From: Prochlorococcus marinus str. SB
GTDB taxonomy: Bacteria; Cyanobacteriota; Cyanobacteriia; PCC-6307; Cyanobiaceae
DNA length: 64,000 nucleotides
NCBI RefSeq assembly: GCF_000760115.1
Contig: NZ_JNAS01000002.1
Location: 310,001 to 374,000 of the forward strand
Direction: 5' to 3'
The translations under genes and the position numbers were made by a program. Below the pieces are notes generated by a model. That model did no database searches, had not been told where the DNA came from, and saw only the letters and a program-made list of their open reading frames with translations. Positions 1-9,268 of this stretch are shown here, piece by piece (position 1 is the first letter of the stretch; each line of letters opens with the position of its first letter).

Positions 1-544
<544 letters not shown>

Positions 545-1145
545 GTTCAAATCCTTTTGTAGATAAATCTACTCAAATTGAATTGCTTTATCCAAATAAA
601 AACTTCGTTTTTAAATTTAGTTTCAGCCTCCTTAAATTTTAAGGATTACATTGAGTGCACATTAAAAATATCTTTAAAGTGACTTTCCAAGATCTCAGAT
701 CCGTTTACATCAAAGCTAAAAGTTAGCAATTGATGACATTTTATATATTCTTGACGGGACCTCACACCTTTATTGCATGTACATCTTGAAATAACTAAAA
801 AAAAATTTAGTTGTTCTTGACGCAATAAAAGCATCAGTTCCTAAGTTTTTAAATTTTCTAGGTGCAGAGTTAAACAAGAAGTGATTAACTCATTTCGAAG
901 GTAAAAACCTTCTTCTGGCTGAAAAAAATGATCGAAATCAAATCTCCAAAAAATTCATTCCTTTACCAAAAATTAGATTTAAGATAATTTCCTGAATAGT
1001 GCAAAAAGTATATTTATGCCCAGAAGGAAATACTAAACCATCCGACTGTAATTGTGCAACCTTTTATACAAAAATTTTTTAATAATTTTTTATTTGATCA
1101 AAGTCTCATTAAACAACTAGGCTTAAATAAAGGGATATAAATGAA
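545..1145. other. 600-base gene-free region: rRNA promoter/leader and GH100 upstream region
   Basis: This is the only gap longer than 300 bases in the window. It is very AT-rich and separates the divergently transcribed 16S rRNA and the invertase-like gene. It should hold the minus-strand rRNA promoter, pre-16S leader and processing signals, and the plus-strand promoter of the downstream enzyme. A 17-base palindrome (629-645) and a small hairpin (897-912, GAAGGT/ACCTTC with an AAAA loop) are visible. The sequence TTCTTGACG occurs twice, near 748 and 814. I could not assign -35/-10 boxes or boxA with confidence. A 62-codon minus-strand frame at 646-834 has no recognisable features and was not accepted. 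Confidence 0.7.
629..645. repeat. 17-base perfect palindrome upstream of 16S rRNA
   Basis: TCCTTAAA-T-TTTAAGGA is a perfect inverted repeat around one central base, about 85 bases upstream of the mature 16S 5' end. A second small hairpin (AAAAAC/GTTTTT around TTC) lies just nearer the gene at about 598-612. Such symmetric elements in a pre-rRNA leader could be processing-stem parts or a protein-binding site. Nothing here distinguishes these options. Confidence 0.4.
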
Positions 1146-2585
1146 ATGGCAGAAAGATTTAGTCAAAAAAATTTAAGAGTAAGACCAAGTTCTGATGAGC
1201 AGAAAATTGTAACAAATGCAAAAAAACACTTCGAGAAGACTTTGGTTGAGATATCAGGAGAGTTAGTGGGAAGCGTCGCTGCACTAGAACACCCAACAAA
1301 AAATAAAAAATTAAATTATGGAGAAATATTTTTAAGAGACAATGTTCCTGTAATGATTTACCTCATTACCCAAAAACGTTACGAAATTGTCAAAAAGTTC
1401 CTAAATGTATGCCTTGAGTTACAAAGCTCTAATTACCAAACGCGTGGTGTATTCCCTACTAGTTTCGTTGAAGAAAATGGACAGCTCATTGGAGACTATG
1501 GTCAGAGATCAATAGGGAGGATTACTTCAGCTGATGCAAGTTTATGGTGGCCCATTTTATGTTGGTATTATGTCAATAAGAGCGGTGATTATGCCTTTGG
1601 GAAAAGTCAAAGCGTTCAAAGAGGGATTCAACTTCTACTAGATCTAGTTCTACATCCGACATTTGAGGGTACTCCAGTACTTTTTGTTCCAGATTGCGCA
1701 TTTATGATTGATAGACCTATGGATGTATGGGGAGCGCCACTAGAAGTTGAAGTTTTACTTCATGGATGTTTAAAAAGTTGCATTAACTTAATGGAATTAA
1801 GTAGAGCAGATCATGTTAGTAGACTTTTAGACCAAAGACTTATTCTCACAAATCAATGGGTTAAAGATTTAGGAAGTTTTCTTTTAAAGCATTATTGGGT
1901 TACCAGCCAAACAATGCAAATTTTAAGAAGAAGGCCAACTGAGCAGTATGGTGATGATCAACACTTCAATGAATTTAACGTTCAACCTCAAGTGGTGCCC
2001 TCATGGCTACAAGATTGGTTAGAGAATAGAGGTGGTTACTTAATAGGAAATATTAGAACAGGAAGGCCTGACTTTCGATTTTACAGTTTGGGCAATTCTT
2101 TAGCATGTATGTTCGGAGTTCTGCCTCCTGAAGAACAAAGAGCTTTATTTAGATTAGTTTTACATAACAGACAGCATTTGATGGCTCAAATGCCTATGAG
2201 AATTTGCCATCCTCATATGGATGTCGAGGAATGGCAAAATAAAACTGGATCGGATCCAAAGAATTGGCCTTGGAGTTACCATAACGGCGGTCATTGGCCA
2301 AGCTTACTTTGGTTTTTTGGTACAGCTGTACTATTACATCAAAAACATTATGGTTCAGACGATGTGATCCTCATGGATGAAATGAAATCTTTAATAGAGG
2401 AATCATATTGGTGTCAACTTAATCAATTACCTAAGCAAGAATGGGCAGAATATTTTGATGGTCCTACAGGTACTTGGGTTGGACAACAATCAAGAACATA
2501 TCAAACTTGGACAATTGTTGGATTTTTGTTAATGAATCATTTTTTAAGGAATGAGTATAACGATCTAGATATGTTTAAAATTTAA
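1146..2585 (+). CDS. Alkaline/neutral invertase-like glycoside hydrolase (GH100)
   Basis: This 479-residue protein reads through as an (alpha/alpha)6-barrel GH100 enzyme, the family of cyanobacterial and plant cytosolic neutral invertases that cleave sucrose to glucose and fructose. Family-like segments are ADASLWWPI (Asp130, candidate acid/base), FMIDRPMDVWG (about 186-196), NWPWSYHNGGHWPSLLW (about 373-389) and WAEYFDGPTGTWVG (Glu435, candidate second catalytic residue), then YQTWTI. It has no signal peptide, so it is cytoplasmic. The start is ATG 1146; ATGAAATGG at 1141 is in another frame. A role in turning over sucrose or a related compatible solute is inference; another glucoside, such as glucosylglycerate, is possible. 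Confidence 0.88.
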   Translation: MAERFSQKNLRVRPSSDEQKIVTNAKKHFEKTLVEISGELVGSVAALEHPTKNKKLNYGEIFLRDNVPVMIYLITQKRYEIVKKFLNVCLELQSSNYQTRGVFPTSFVEENGQLIGDYGQRSIGRITSADASLWWPILCWYYVNKSGDYAFGKSQSVQRGIQLLLDLVLHPTFEGTPVLFVPDCAFMIDRPMDVWGAPLEVEVLLHGCLKSCINLMELSRADHVSRLLDQRLILTNQWVKDLGSFLLKHYWVTSQTMQILRRRPTEQYGDDQHFNEFNVQPQVVPSWLQDWLENRGGYLIGNIRTGRPDFRFYSLGNSLACMFGVLPPEEQRALFRLVLHNRQHLMAQMPMRICHPHMDVEEWQNKTGSDPKNWPWSYHNGGHWPSLLWFFGTAVLLHQKHYGSDDVILMDEMKSLIEESYWCQLNQLPKQEWAEYFDGPTGTWVGQQSRTYQTWTIVGFLLMNHFLRNEYNDLDMFKI

Positions 2586-2587
2586 GT

Positions 2588-3070
2588 CTAAAATAGTCCT
2601 AATGTCAGTGATTTATCAATTGGCAAGCATGCCCCAATACCTAGGTATATTGTTAGAAAAGTTCCGAATAAGAAAACAGACATTGCTATTGGTCTTCTAA
2701 ATGGATTAGAAAATTTATTAACGTTTTCGATAAAGGGTAAAATCATTAATCCAAGTGGGATTAATGTCTGTAGTGCAATACCCAAAAGTTTATTAGGAAC
2801 AACTCTAAGTATTTGAAAAACTGGGTAAAGGTACCATTCAGGAAGAATTTCAAGGGGTGTTGCGAAGGGATTAGCTTTATCTCCCAACATTGCAGGATCA
2901 AGAACTGCTAATCCAACTACACACGCAATAGTTCCCAAGATGACTACAGGGAAGATATAAAGTAAATCATTTGGCCACGCAGGTTCACCATAATAATTAT
3001 GGCCCATACCTTTAGCTAACTTTGCTCTCAATTTTGGATCAGATAGATCTGGTTTTTTTAAAGTAGACAT
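2588..3070 (-). CDS. petD: Cytochrome b6f complex subunit IV
   Basis: The 160-residue length is exactly that expected for subunit IV. The start [15 protein letters not shown], the segment [20 protein letters not shown] and the [13 protein letters not shown] motif at the quinol-oxidising site are diagnostic. It has three membrane helices in the thylakoid membrane. Together with cytochrome b6 it forms the equivalent of mitochondrial cytochrome b and passes electrons from plastoquinol towards plastocyanin. It lies 32 bases downstream of petB on the same strand, the standard petB-petD operon. Its stop is only 2 bases from the stop of the convergent GH100 gene. Confidence 0.98.
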
Positions 3071-3102
3071 ATAGAAACTAATGATGGTTTAAGTATAAGA
3101 GT

Positions 3103-3759
3103 TTATAAAGGACCTGAAATACCCTGTTTACGAATCATTAAAAAGTGCATCAACATGAAGACTGCTAATGACCATGGCAATACAAAAGTGTGCAGACTAT
3201 AAAATCTTGTTAAAGTAGATTGACCAACACTTTCTCCACCTCTAAGTAGTTCAACCATAAAGTCACCTATTACTGGTATTGCAGCAGGAACACCTGAAAC
3301 AATCTTCACTGCCCAATAACCGACCTGATCCCAAGGTAGTGAGTATCCAGTCACTCCAAAAGCAACAGTTATAACTGCCATTACAACACCAGTAACCCAA
3401 GTTAATTCTCTTGGCCTCTTAAAACCTCCAGTAAGATAAACCCTAAAGACATGAAGGATTAACATTAATACCATCATTGATGCACTCCATCTATGCACAG
3501 ATCTTATTAACCATCCAAAACTTACATCGGTCATTAAATAACTGACAGAACTATAAGCTTGTGTAACTGTTGGCTTATAGTAAAAAGTCATTGCAAAACC
3601 TGTTGCAAATTGAATTAAGAAGCATACTAAAGTTATGCCACCTAAACAATAAAAAATATTTACGTGAGGGGGTACGTACTTGGAAGTTACGTCGTCAGTT
3701 ATGTCTTGGATTTCAAGTCTTTCTTGAAACCAGTCATAAACAGATGAAGAATTTGCCAT
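3103..3759 (-). CDS. petB: Cytochrome b6
   Basis: The 218-residue thylakoid protein has four membrane helices. Haem-ligand histidines are visible in the helix with [18 protein letters not shown] and in [18 protein letters not shown] Cys in [11 protein letters not shown] is in the position of the extra covalently bound haem ci. [19 protein letters not shown] is a highly conserved quinone-site loop. The CAT start at 3757-3759 (reverse strand) matches the family N-terminus [18 protein letters not shown]. It is the first gene of petB-petD and is divergent from ctpA, with about 73 bases between starts. Confidence 0.98.
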   Translation of the reverse strand: MANSSSVYDWFQERLEIQDITDDVTSKYVPPHVNIFYCLGGITLVCFLIQFATGFAMTFYYKPTVTQAYSSVSYLMTDVSFGWLIRSVHRWSASMMVLMLILHVFRVYLTGGFKRPRELTWVTGVVMAVITVAFGVTGYSLPWDQVGYWAVKIVSGVPAAIPVIGDFMVELLRGGESVGQSTLTRFYSLHTFVLPWSLAVFMLMHFLMIRKQGISGPL

Positions 3760-3832
3760 CCAAAAAAAAAAATTAGCTTTGATATAAAGAGCTTACTTAA
3801 AATTCTTATACTTGGTGTTAACACTTAACCCA

Positions 3833-5128
3833 ATGAATTCATCTTTTAACAAACTTTTAACATTCAAAACTTTGATCACTGCATCAATGATCATCGTTTT
3901 TTCTATCAATCTTTTGTTGATGGAAAGAGTGGATGCTCTCAGTGATAGCAGGCAATTAGTACTTGACGCTTGGACCTTGGTAAACGAAGGTTTTTATGAT
4001 CCAGAAAAGTTTGATGAAATCCAATGGAAAAGAATTAGACAAAAAACGTTACAGAAACAAATTGAAACAAGTGAAGAGGCTTATTCTGCAATTGAAGAAA
4101 TGTTAAGACCTCTAGATGATCCCTACACGAGAGTTTTACGCCCCAAAGATTATGAGCTACTGAAATCAAGTAATTTTGGAAGTGAAATTAATGGTGTTGG
4201 GCTTCAATTAGGTGAAGATGATAACAATAAAGTTAAAGTTATTTCTACTCTTGGGGGGTCGCCAGCTGAAGAGGCAGGAATAGTAAGCGGGGACATTATC
4301 GAGACAGTGGATGGAATCTCATCAGAAAAATTAGGGCTTGCAAGTACCGCCTCTAAGTTAAGAGGTGAATCAGGGACAAAAGTTTTAGTTGAATTATCTA
4401 CCGAATCAGGAGAAATTAGGGAAGTCGATTTAGAGAGGAGATCAGTAGATCTCAGACCAGTTAGAACAAAAAGATTGAGAGACGATTCTCACACAATAGG
4501 ATATTTAAGGATAACTCAGTTTAGCGAAAGCGTACCCAAAAAAGTTGAAGAGGCTCTTCAAGAGTTAAAAGAGAAAGAGGTTGAGGGCTTAATCTTGGAT
4601 CTTAGAAATAATTCAGGGGGACTAGTAAGCTCAGGTATTGCAGTTGCAGACTCATTATTGAGTAGGAAACCCATAGTCGAGACAAAAGATAGAAATGGAA
4701 TTAAAGATGCAATTATTTCTCAAAAAGATACATCTTTTGATGGACCAATGGTGACTTTAGTAAATAAAGGAACTGCAAGTGCTAGTGAAATACTTTCTGG
4801 TTCTTTACAAGATAATGAGAGGTCAATTCTTATGGGAGAACAAACTTATGGTAAAGGTTTAATTCAATCCCTAAAAAGTTTGGGAGAAGATAGTGGTATT
4901 GCTATAACAGTGGCTAGTTACTTAACACCGGATGGTAATAATATTCAAGGCCAAGGTATAACACCTGACAAATTACTTGATCTACCGGATGCAAGTGATT
5001 TTGGAAGTACTGACGATAAATGGGTGAGGAATGCGGAATTATTTTTAGGGTCGCTTCTAGAAAAAGAAGAAATTCCAGTTCAAACAATTGAATTAAACAA
5101 TGAAGAAATTAAATCTTTAAATGGCTAA
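3833..5128 (+). CDS. ctpA: Carboxyl-terminal processing protease (D1 protein processing)
   Basis: This is a lumenal serine endoprotease of the S41 family that removes the C-terminal extension of precursor D1, which the oxygen-evolving Mn cluster needs. I start it at ATG 3833 (431 residues) rather than at the in-frame TTG 21 bases upstream, because a signal-peptide-like hydrophobic stretch (LITASMIIVFSINLLL) then sits near the N-terminus. A PDZ domain follows (about 110-200, GVGLQLGE to LRGESGT). The catalytic domain has the Ser in NKGTASASE (about Ser316) and the Lys in QTYGKGLIQ (about Lys341). It is divergent from petB. Confidence 0.95.
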   Translation: MNSSFNKLLTFKTLITASMIIVFSINLLLMERVDALSDSRQLVLDAWTLVNEGFYDPEKFDEIQWKRIRQKTLQKQIETSEEAYSAIEEMLRPLDDPYTRVLRPKDYELLKSSNFGSEINGVGLQLGEDDNNKVKVISTLGGSPAEEAGIVSGDIIETVDGISSEKLGLASTASKLRGESGTKVLVELSTESGEIREVDLERRSVDLRPVRTKRLRDDSHTIGYLRITQFSESVPKKVEEALQELKEKEVEGLILDLRNNSGGLVSSGIAVADSLLSRKPIVETKDRNGIKDAIISQKDTSFDGPMVTLVNKGTASASEILSGSLQDNERSILMGEQTYGKGLIQSLKSLGEDSGIAITVASYLTPDGNNIQGQGITPDKLLDLPDASDFGSTDDKWVRNAELFLGSLLEKEEIPVQTIELNNEEIKSLNG

Positions 5129-5155
5129 AGATTGAAAATAAAAAATCTTAAAAAT

Positions 5156-6412
5156 ATGAGTATTAAAAGAATTTTTCATGACCCAATTCATAAAGAAATA
5201 GCATTTGATGCAGGAAAGCCAGAAGAATTAATGATTATGGAATTAATTGATACAGTCGCTTTTCAAAGACTAAGAAGAATAAAACAACTTGGAGCAGCAT
5301 CATTACTTTTTCATGGTGCAGAATCGAGTAGATTTACTCACTCAATTGGTGTTTTTTGTATAGCTAGAAAAATTTATAAGAGATTAATTGAAAGTAAATC
5401 TTCTTTTAGTGAAAAAAAATTTGTTCTTTATGGAGCAGCTCTACTACATGATTTAGGTCATGGACCTTTAAGCCATACCAGTGAAACAATATTCATGCAT
5501 GATCACGAACAATGGTCTGAAAACTTAGTTACAAATTATTCTCCAATAAATTCAATCCTCAAAAAGTATGACAACGAATTACCCAGAAAAATTGGTGAAT
5601 TATTTCAATCAAAACAACTATTTTCAAAACCTTTAAGAACACTGATAAGTAGTGAGATAGATTGCGATCGTCTTGATTATCTTTTACGAGATAGTTACAA
5701 CACAGGGACTAATTATGGCTTAGTAGACTTAGAGAGAATAATTTCAGCTCTTACCTTTTTACCTGATGGAAATATCGGAATCAAACCAAAAGGAGTGATC
5801 GCTATTGAGCATTTCCTTGTACTTAGAAACTTGATGTATAGAACAATCTACAATCACAAGGTAAACGAAATATCAACATGGATTCTTGGAAAAATTGTAT
5901 ACACAATAAAACATAATTATGAAAAGAATATTTGGTTAGATAATTCTCTACATAAATGGATTTTTTCACCATCAAAAGTTGATTTTGATGATTTCATAAG
6001 AAATGATGATATAACCTTTTATTATCATTTGATTAGATGGAAAGATGAATCTTTTGAACCACTTTCTACACTATGCAAAATGTTTATTGACAGGGATTTA
6101 TTAAAGGCATCAGACATAAGTTTTTTAAGTAAGATTAATAGATTAAAAATCCTTGCGTTTGCCACAAAATTATGTGAAAAGAATGGTTATGATTCAGAAA
6201 TATTTTGCGGGATTAAAGAAAGGTCTTTCAAAGGTTTTGAATCTAATAATGCTCTAAAAATATGGGACGGCACTTATCAAAGCGCATTAGAAAATAGTTC
6301 CGCATTAATAAAAACTTTAATGAGATCCGATGAAAGCTCTTTCATTATTTATCCAGATATGATCAAAAATGAAATTAAAAAAGAAATTTCATTAATAAAA
6401 AACAATTCTTAG
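5156..6412 (+). CDS. HD-domain phosphohydrolase (dNTPase/SAMHD1-like)
   Basis: The protein has the metal-binding HD signature: SSRFTHSIGV, then LLHDLGHGPLSHTSE, and a later Asp in EIDCDRLDYLLRD. This resembles the dGTPase/SAMHD1-type group, which usually hydrolyses nucleoside triphosphates. The N-terminus with HDPIHKEIAF and FQRLRRIKQLG is typical of these proteins. A start at ATG 5156 gives 418 residues; an in-frame TTG at 5132 would add eight lysine-rich residues and leaves only three bases after ctpA. The real substrate cannot be read from sequence. It lies between ctpA and minC, 10 bases before minC, so co-transcription with the min genes is likely. Confidence 0.85.
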   Translation: MSIKRIFHDPIHKEIAFDAGKPEELMIMELIDTVAFQRLRRIKQLGAASLLFHGAESSRFTHSIGVFCIARKIYKRLIESKSSFSEKKFVLYGAALLHDLGHGPLSHTSETIFMHDHEQWSENLVTNYSPINSILKKYDNELPRKIGELFQSKQLFSKPLRTLISSEIDCDRLDYLLRDSYNTGTNYGLVDLERIISALTFLPDGNIGIKPKGVIAIEHFLVLRNLMYRTIYNHKVNEISTWILGKIVYTIKHNYEKNIWLDNSLHKWIFSPSKVDFDDFIRNDDITFYYHLIRWKDESFEPLSTLCKMFIDRDLLKASDISFLSKINRLKILAFATKLCEKNGYDSEIFCGIKERSFKGFESNNALKIWDGTYQSALENSSALIKTLMRSDESSFIIYPDMIKNEIKKEISLIKNNS

Positions 6413-6422
6413 ATTTAATTCA

Positions 6423-7085
6423 ATGGAAATCGTTTTAAAAAACAGTAAAAGTAAATATTTAGAAATTTTTTCTTTGTTAGATTTAGATAATCTCCATGAA
6501 ACTTTCAAGAGATTTTCATCAATCAAGGGACCTTTAGAAGCACAAATTTTTGCAGTCAATGAGTCAATAAATTCTCATCAATTATTAAAATTAAAAAATC
6601 ATTTTAACAAAATTAATATTTGTTCCTTATGCATTTACTCAAATAATAGAGATACAATAATTAGTGGAAAGTCCTTAAAAATAGATTCAGATTATATAAG
6701 AGAACAAGAGATTAAGAATCAGTTACTATTATTCAATTCAAAAAAGAAAGACGATATTCTTCACAAAGCTACAGTACGATCGGGTGAAAGAATATCTTCA
6801 AACGGAAACCTTTGCATTATTGGAGATGTTAATCCAGGAGCAATAGTATCCGCGAAGAAAAACATTTACGTTTGGGGCAAATTACTAGGGATCGCATTCG
6901 CAGGGAAAAGCGGAAATAAAAATGCCTCTATTGCATCACTTTATCTAAACCCTTTACAGTTAAGAATTGCAGATGTGATAGCTATAGGACCAAAGGATAA
7001 GCCCAACAATTGTTATCCAGAAATTGCGGTAATAGATAAACAAACGATAATTATCAAACCACACCTAATCGAAAATAAAAATTAA
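6423..7085 (+). CDS. minC: Septum site-determining protein MinC
   Basis: The C-terminal half carries the beta-helical MinC domain: VRSGERISSNGNLCIIGDVNPGA and SAKKNIYVWGKLLGIAFAGKSGN, then a short tail with NPLQLRIAD. This part binds MinD and FtsZ. The N-terminal half is poorly conserved. With MinD, MinC inhibits FtsZ ring assembly near the poles. At 220 residues it is close to usual MinC length. It begins the minC-minD-minE run; minD follows after 111 bases. Confidence 0.95.
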   Translation: MEIVLKNSKSKYLEIFSLLDLDNLHETFKRFSSIKGPLEAQIFAVNESINSHQLLKLKNHFNKINICSLCIYSNNRDTIISGKSLKIDSDYIREQEIKNQLLLFNSKKKDDILHKATVRSGERISSNGNLCIIGDVNPGAIVSAKKNIYVWGKLLGIAFAGKSGNKNASIASLYLNPLQLRIADVIAIGPKDKPNNCYPEIAVIDKQTIIIKPHLIENKN

Positions 7086-7196
7086 TCAATAATTTGCAAT
7101 AAATTAATTCAAACTAGACAAATTTAAGAATTACTTAATCTTTAAAATATTTAACTTTCTGCAAGTGGCTTTATTATTTGTAAAATCTTAAAAAAC

Positions 7197-8012
7197 GTGG
7201 GGAAAAATACTCGCACAATATTAATTTGTTCAGGCAAAGGAGGAGTTGGTAAAACAACTTTAACTGCAAACCTTGGCATAGCACTTGCTAATAGCGGAGC
7301 AACAACTGCTGTATTAGACGCTGATTTTGGCTTAAGAAATTTAGATCTACTTCTAGGATTAGAAAATCGCATCATTTATACGGCTCAAGATGTTTTAGAT
7401 AAGAATTGTCGTCTTGACCAAGCATTGGTTAGACATAAAAAGGAACCTAATCTTGCTCTTCTACCTGCTGGAGATCCAAGGATGTTGGATTGGATGAAGC
7501 CTGAAGATATGAAAAAAATTAGTGAGCTACTTAGTGAGAAATTTGATTTTGTCTTAGTAGATTGTCCTGCTGGCGTAGAAGATGGTTTTAAAAATGCTCT
7601 TGCAGCCTGTAAAGAAGCTATTGTTGTTACCAACCCAGAATTATCTGCAGTGCGAGATGCTGATAGAGTAATTGGGATTCTTAATACTTCAGATATTGAG
7701 CCTATCCAACTTGTAATCAACAGAGTTCGCCCTAACATGATGGCTAGTCAAGAAATGTTATCCATCGAAGATGTTCAAGGAATCCTTTCTTTGCCCTTAT
7801 TAGGTATTGTTTTAGAAGATGAACAGGTGATAATAAGTACAAATAGAGGAGAGCCACTGACTCTTTCAGATCGTAGATCACCTGCAAAGAAATGTTATTT
7901 GAATGTTTCTCAAAGACTTACAAATAAAGATGTACCAATTATCGATCTTAAAAAAGAAGGCAAAAGTCTTAAAGATAAATTCATGAGATTAATGCAAACA
8001 AAGGTTTTTTAA
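7197..8012 (+). CDS. minD: Septum site-determining ATPase MinD
   Basis: This 271-residue ParA/MinD-type ATPase has the deviant Walker [18 protein letters not shown] near the N-terminus, the switch segment [18 protein letters not shown] and the Walker B-like [13 protein letters not shown]. The C-terminal [11 protein letters not shown] looks like the amphipathic membrane-targeting helix. ATP-bound MinD sits on the inner membrane and recruits MinC and MinE. The start is GTG 7197, which gives the family N-terminus directly; no ATG is available upstream in frame. MinE starts one base after its stop. Confidence 0.97.
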   Translation: MGKNTRTILICSGKGGVGKTTLTANLGIALANSGATTAVLDADFGLRNLDLLLGLENRIIYTAQDVLDKNCRLDQALVRHKKEPNLALLPAGDPRMLDWMKPEDMKKISELLSEKFDFVLVDCPAGVEDGFKNALAACKEAIVVTNPELSAVRDADRVIGILNTSDIEPIQLVINRVRPNMMASQEMLSIEDVQGILSLPLLGIVLEDEQVIISTNRGEPLTLSDRRSPAKKCYLNVSQRLTNKDVPIIDLKKEGKSLKDKFMRLMQTKVF

Positions 8013-8013
8013 A

Positions 8014-8349
8014 ATGATGACCCTCAGAGATCTTATAAATAAATTACTAGGCAGAGAAACGTCTAGTGCGAATACAGCTAGAGAAAGATTACAACTTGTA
8101 CTTGCTCATGACAGAGTTGATATGAGTTCTTTAACAACTGATCTTTTAGATAAAATGAGGAAAGAGATACTTGATGTTGTTGCTAAATATGTTGAAATTG
8201 ATTTTGAGGAGGTGGCAGTAAGTTTGGAGACTGAGGATAGAATGACTGCACTAGTTGCCAATTTGCCAATCAAAAGAACTATTTCAGGAGAAATAAAATT
8301 CAAAAAAACCGATAATACTGATAAAGCTAACAAAGATATCAAAAAGTAA
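8014..8349 (+). CDS. minE: Cell-division topological specificity factor MinE
   Basis: The N-terminal half matches the MinD-interacting anti-MinCD region ([17 protein letters not shown]), and the segment [17 protein letters not shown] is the start of the topological-specificity domain. MinE stimulates the MinD ATPase and displaces MinC, which drives the mid-cell placement of the Z ring. At 111 residues it is slightly longer than E. coli MinE because of a lysine- and asparagine-rich tail. It starts at ATG 8014, one base after minD, so the two are translationally close and co-transcribed. Confidence 0.96.
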   Translation: MMTLRDLINKLLGRETSSANTARERLQLVLAHDRVDMSSLTTDLLDKMRKEILDVVAKYVEIDFEEVAVSLETEDRMTALVANLPIKRTISGEIKFKKTDNTDKANKDIKK

Positions 8350-8413
8350 TAAATTTAAAAAAAGCCTAAAAAATACTGATAATTTCCCCCCCAAAATGTA
8401 AGATGAAGAAATC

Positions 8414-8485
8414 GCCGGCTTAGCTCAGCGGTAGAGCAGCGCTTTTGTAAAGCGAAGGTCATCAGTTCAAATCTGTTAGCCGGCA
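8414..8485 (+). tRNA. trnT: tRNA-Thr (anticodon TGT)
   Basis: A 72-base cloverleaf: acceptor GCCGGCT (8414-8420) pairs fully with AGCCGGC (8478-8484), with discriminator A at 8485 and no encoded CCA. The D stem is GCTC/GAGC. The anticodon loop TTTGTAA places TGT at 8446-8448, decoding ACA-type threonine codons. Two pairs are non-canonical: position 27-43 is G-A (8439 with 8455) and position 50-64 in the T stem is T-T (8462 with 8476). The T loop TTCAAAT is normal. Confidence 0.95.
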
Positions 8486-8496
8486 TTTTGATTTAT

Positions 8497-8664
8497 TTAA
8501 TTCTGTTCAATATTGTTTGCTGAAAATAAAAAGACTAAACCTATCAGGGCAACAATAGGAAAAATTCTTATTTCCAGAACATACTCTAAAAAAGATGCAA
8601 AGGGTTCAAATATCCAATAAGTAAAAAATTGAATTAATAAAACAAAAAATAATAACAAAAACAT
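8497..8664 (-). CDS. Small membrane protein (55 residues), unrecognised
   Basis: This short frame begins with ATG at 8662-8664. It overlaps the stop codon of the Sua5-like gene by one base (TAATG), a typical coupled arrangement. The product starts MFLLLFFVLLIQFFTYW, has a short polar segment EPFASFLEYVLEIR, then a second hydrophobic stretch IFPIVALIGLVFLFSA. It would therefore be a two-helix inner-membrane or thylakoid peptide. It ends just after the tRNA-Thr on the other strand. I do not recognise a family. Coupling and the intact hydrophobic pattern argue that it is real; the small size leaves doubt. Confidence 0.6.
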   Translation of the reverse strand: MFLLLFFVLLIQFFTYWIFEPFASFLEYVLEIRIFPIVALIGLVFLFSANNIEQN

Positions 8665-9245
8665 TAATACAATTCCCTAACTATTACTTCTCCTTCTCTA
8701 ATCAGTTTCCAATTTCCACTGTTCTTCCAAAATATAATAGTACTAGCTTTTCCACTACTTTCCCCCCAGGGGATAGGACCCAAAATTTTTATAGAAGGAA
8801 AGTCTAGAGCAATACCTTCAGCGGTAATTGATCCTTTAAAACCTGAAATATTTGCACTTGAAGTTAACAATGGGCCTGTTTCTCTCAAAAGAGATTGTGC
8901 GATATTTGAATTTGGAATTCTCAACCCAATAGTCAGATCATTACTGGTAAGGTGTGCAGTCTGCTTTGCTGAAGCAGGAATAACAATTGTCAGAGCTCCA
9001 GGCCAATATTTTGAGGCTAAATTTTCGTAATCTTCTTTTGCTGATTCGTGAACATAATCGATTAATTGTTTGTATTCTGATCCCATAAGAATTAAGGGTT
9101 TGTTTTTATCTCTTTTTTTAAACTCATAAATAATATTAGAGAATTTTGGTAAGCATCCAATTGCAGGTAAAGTGTCTGTTGGGAAAATTATAGGCAAACC
9201 ACTTTTAAGGGTCTTCCAAGCAGTTTTGTAGTCTATTAAATTCAT
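8664..9245 (-). CDS. Sua5/YciO/YrdC family protein (threonylcarbamoyl-AMP synthase-like)
   Basis: The protein of 193 residues shows the family pattern LPIIFPTDTLPAIGCLP, the nucleotide-binding KKRDKNKPLILM, the YWPGALTIVIPAS segment and GPLLTSSANISG. Family members make threonylcarbamoyl-AMP from threonine, bicarbonate and ATP for the t6A37 modification of tRNAs that read ANN codons. It is close to the E. coli TsaC size, without the C-terminal Sua5 domain. It lies 23 bases downstream of prmC, so two translation-related genes are in one run. A YciO-type relative with another role cannot be excluded. Confidence 0.85.
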   Translation of the reverse strand: MNLIDYKTAWKTLKSGLPIIFPTDTLPAIGCLPKFSNIIYEFKKRDKNKPLILMGSEYKQLIDYVHESAKEDYENLASKYWPGALTIVIPASAKQTAHLTSNDLTIGLRIPNSNIAQSLLRETGPLLTSSANISGFKGSITAEGIALDFPSIKILGPIPWGESSGKASTIIFWKNSGNWKLIREGEVIVRELY

Positions 9246-9268
9246 TTAGATTTAAAACCTATAATAAT

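Noticed and set aside
646-834. 62-codon minus-strand frame upstream of 16S rRNA
   Set aside because: It lies in the rRNA leader/promoter region, has no recognisable motif and ends next to a palindrome; no Shine-Dalgarno is visible.
7385-7738. 117-codon minus-strand frame
   Set aside because: It is the antisense shadow of minD, whose Walker motifs are clear in the plus strand.
8602-8611. GGTTCAAAT string resembling a tRNA T arm
   Set aside because: It lies inside the small membrane ORF, and no acceptor or anticodon stems surround it.
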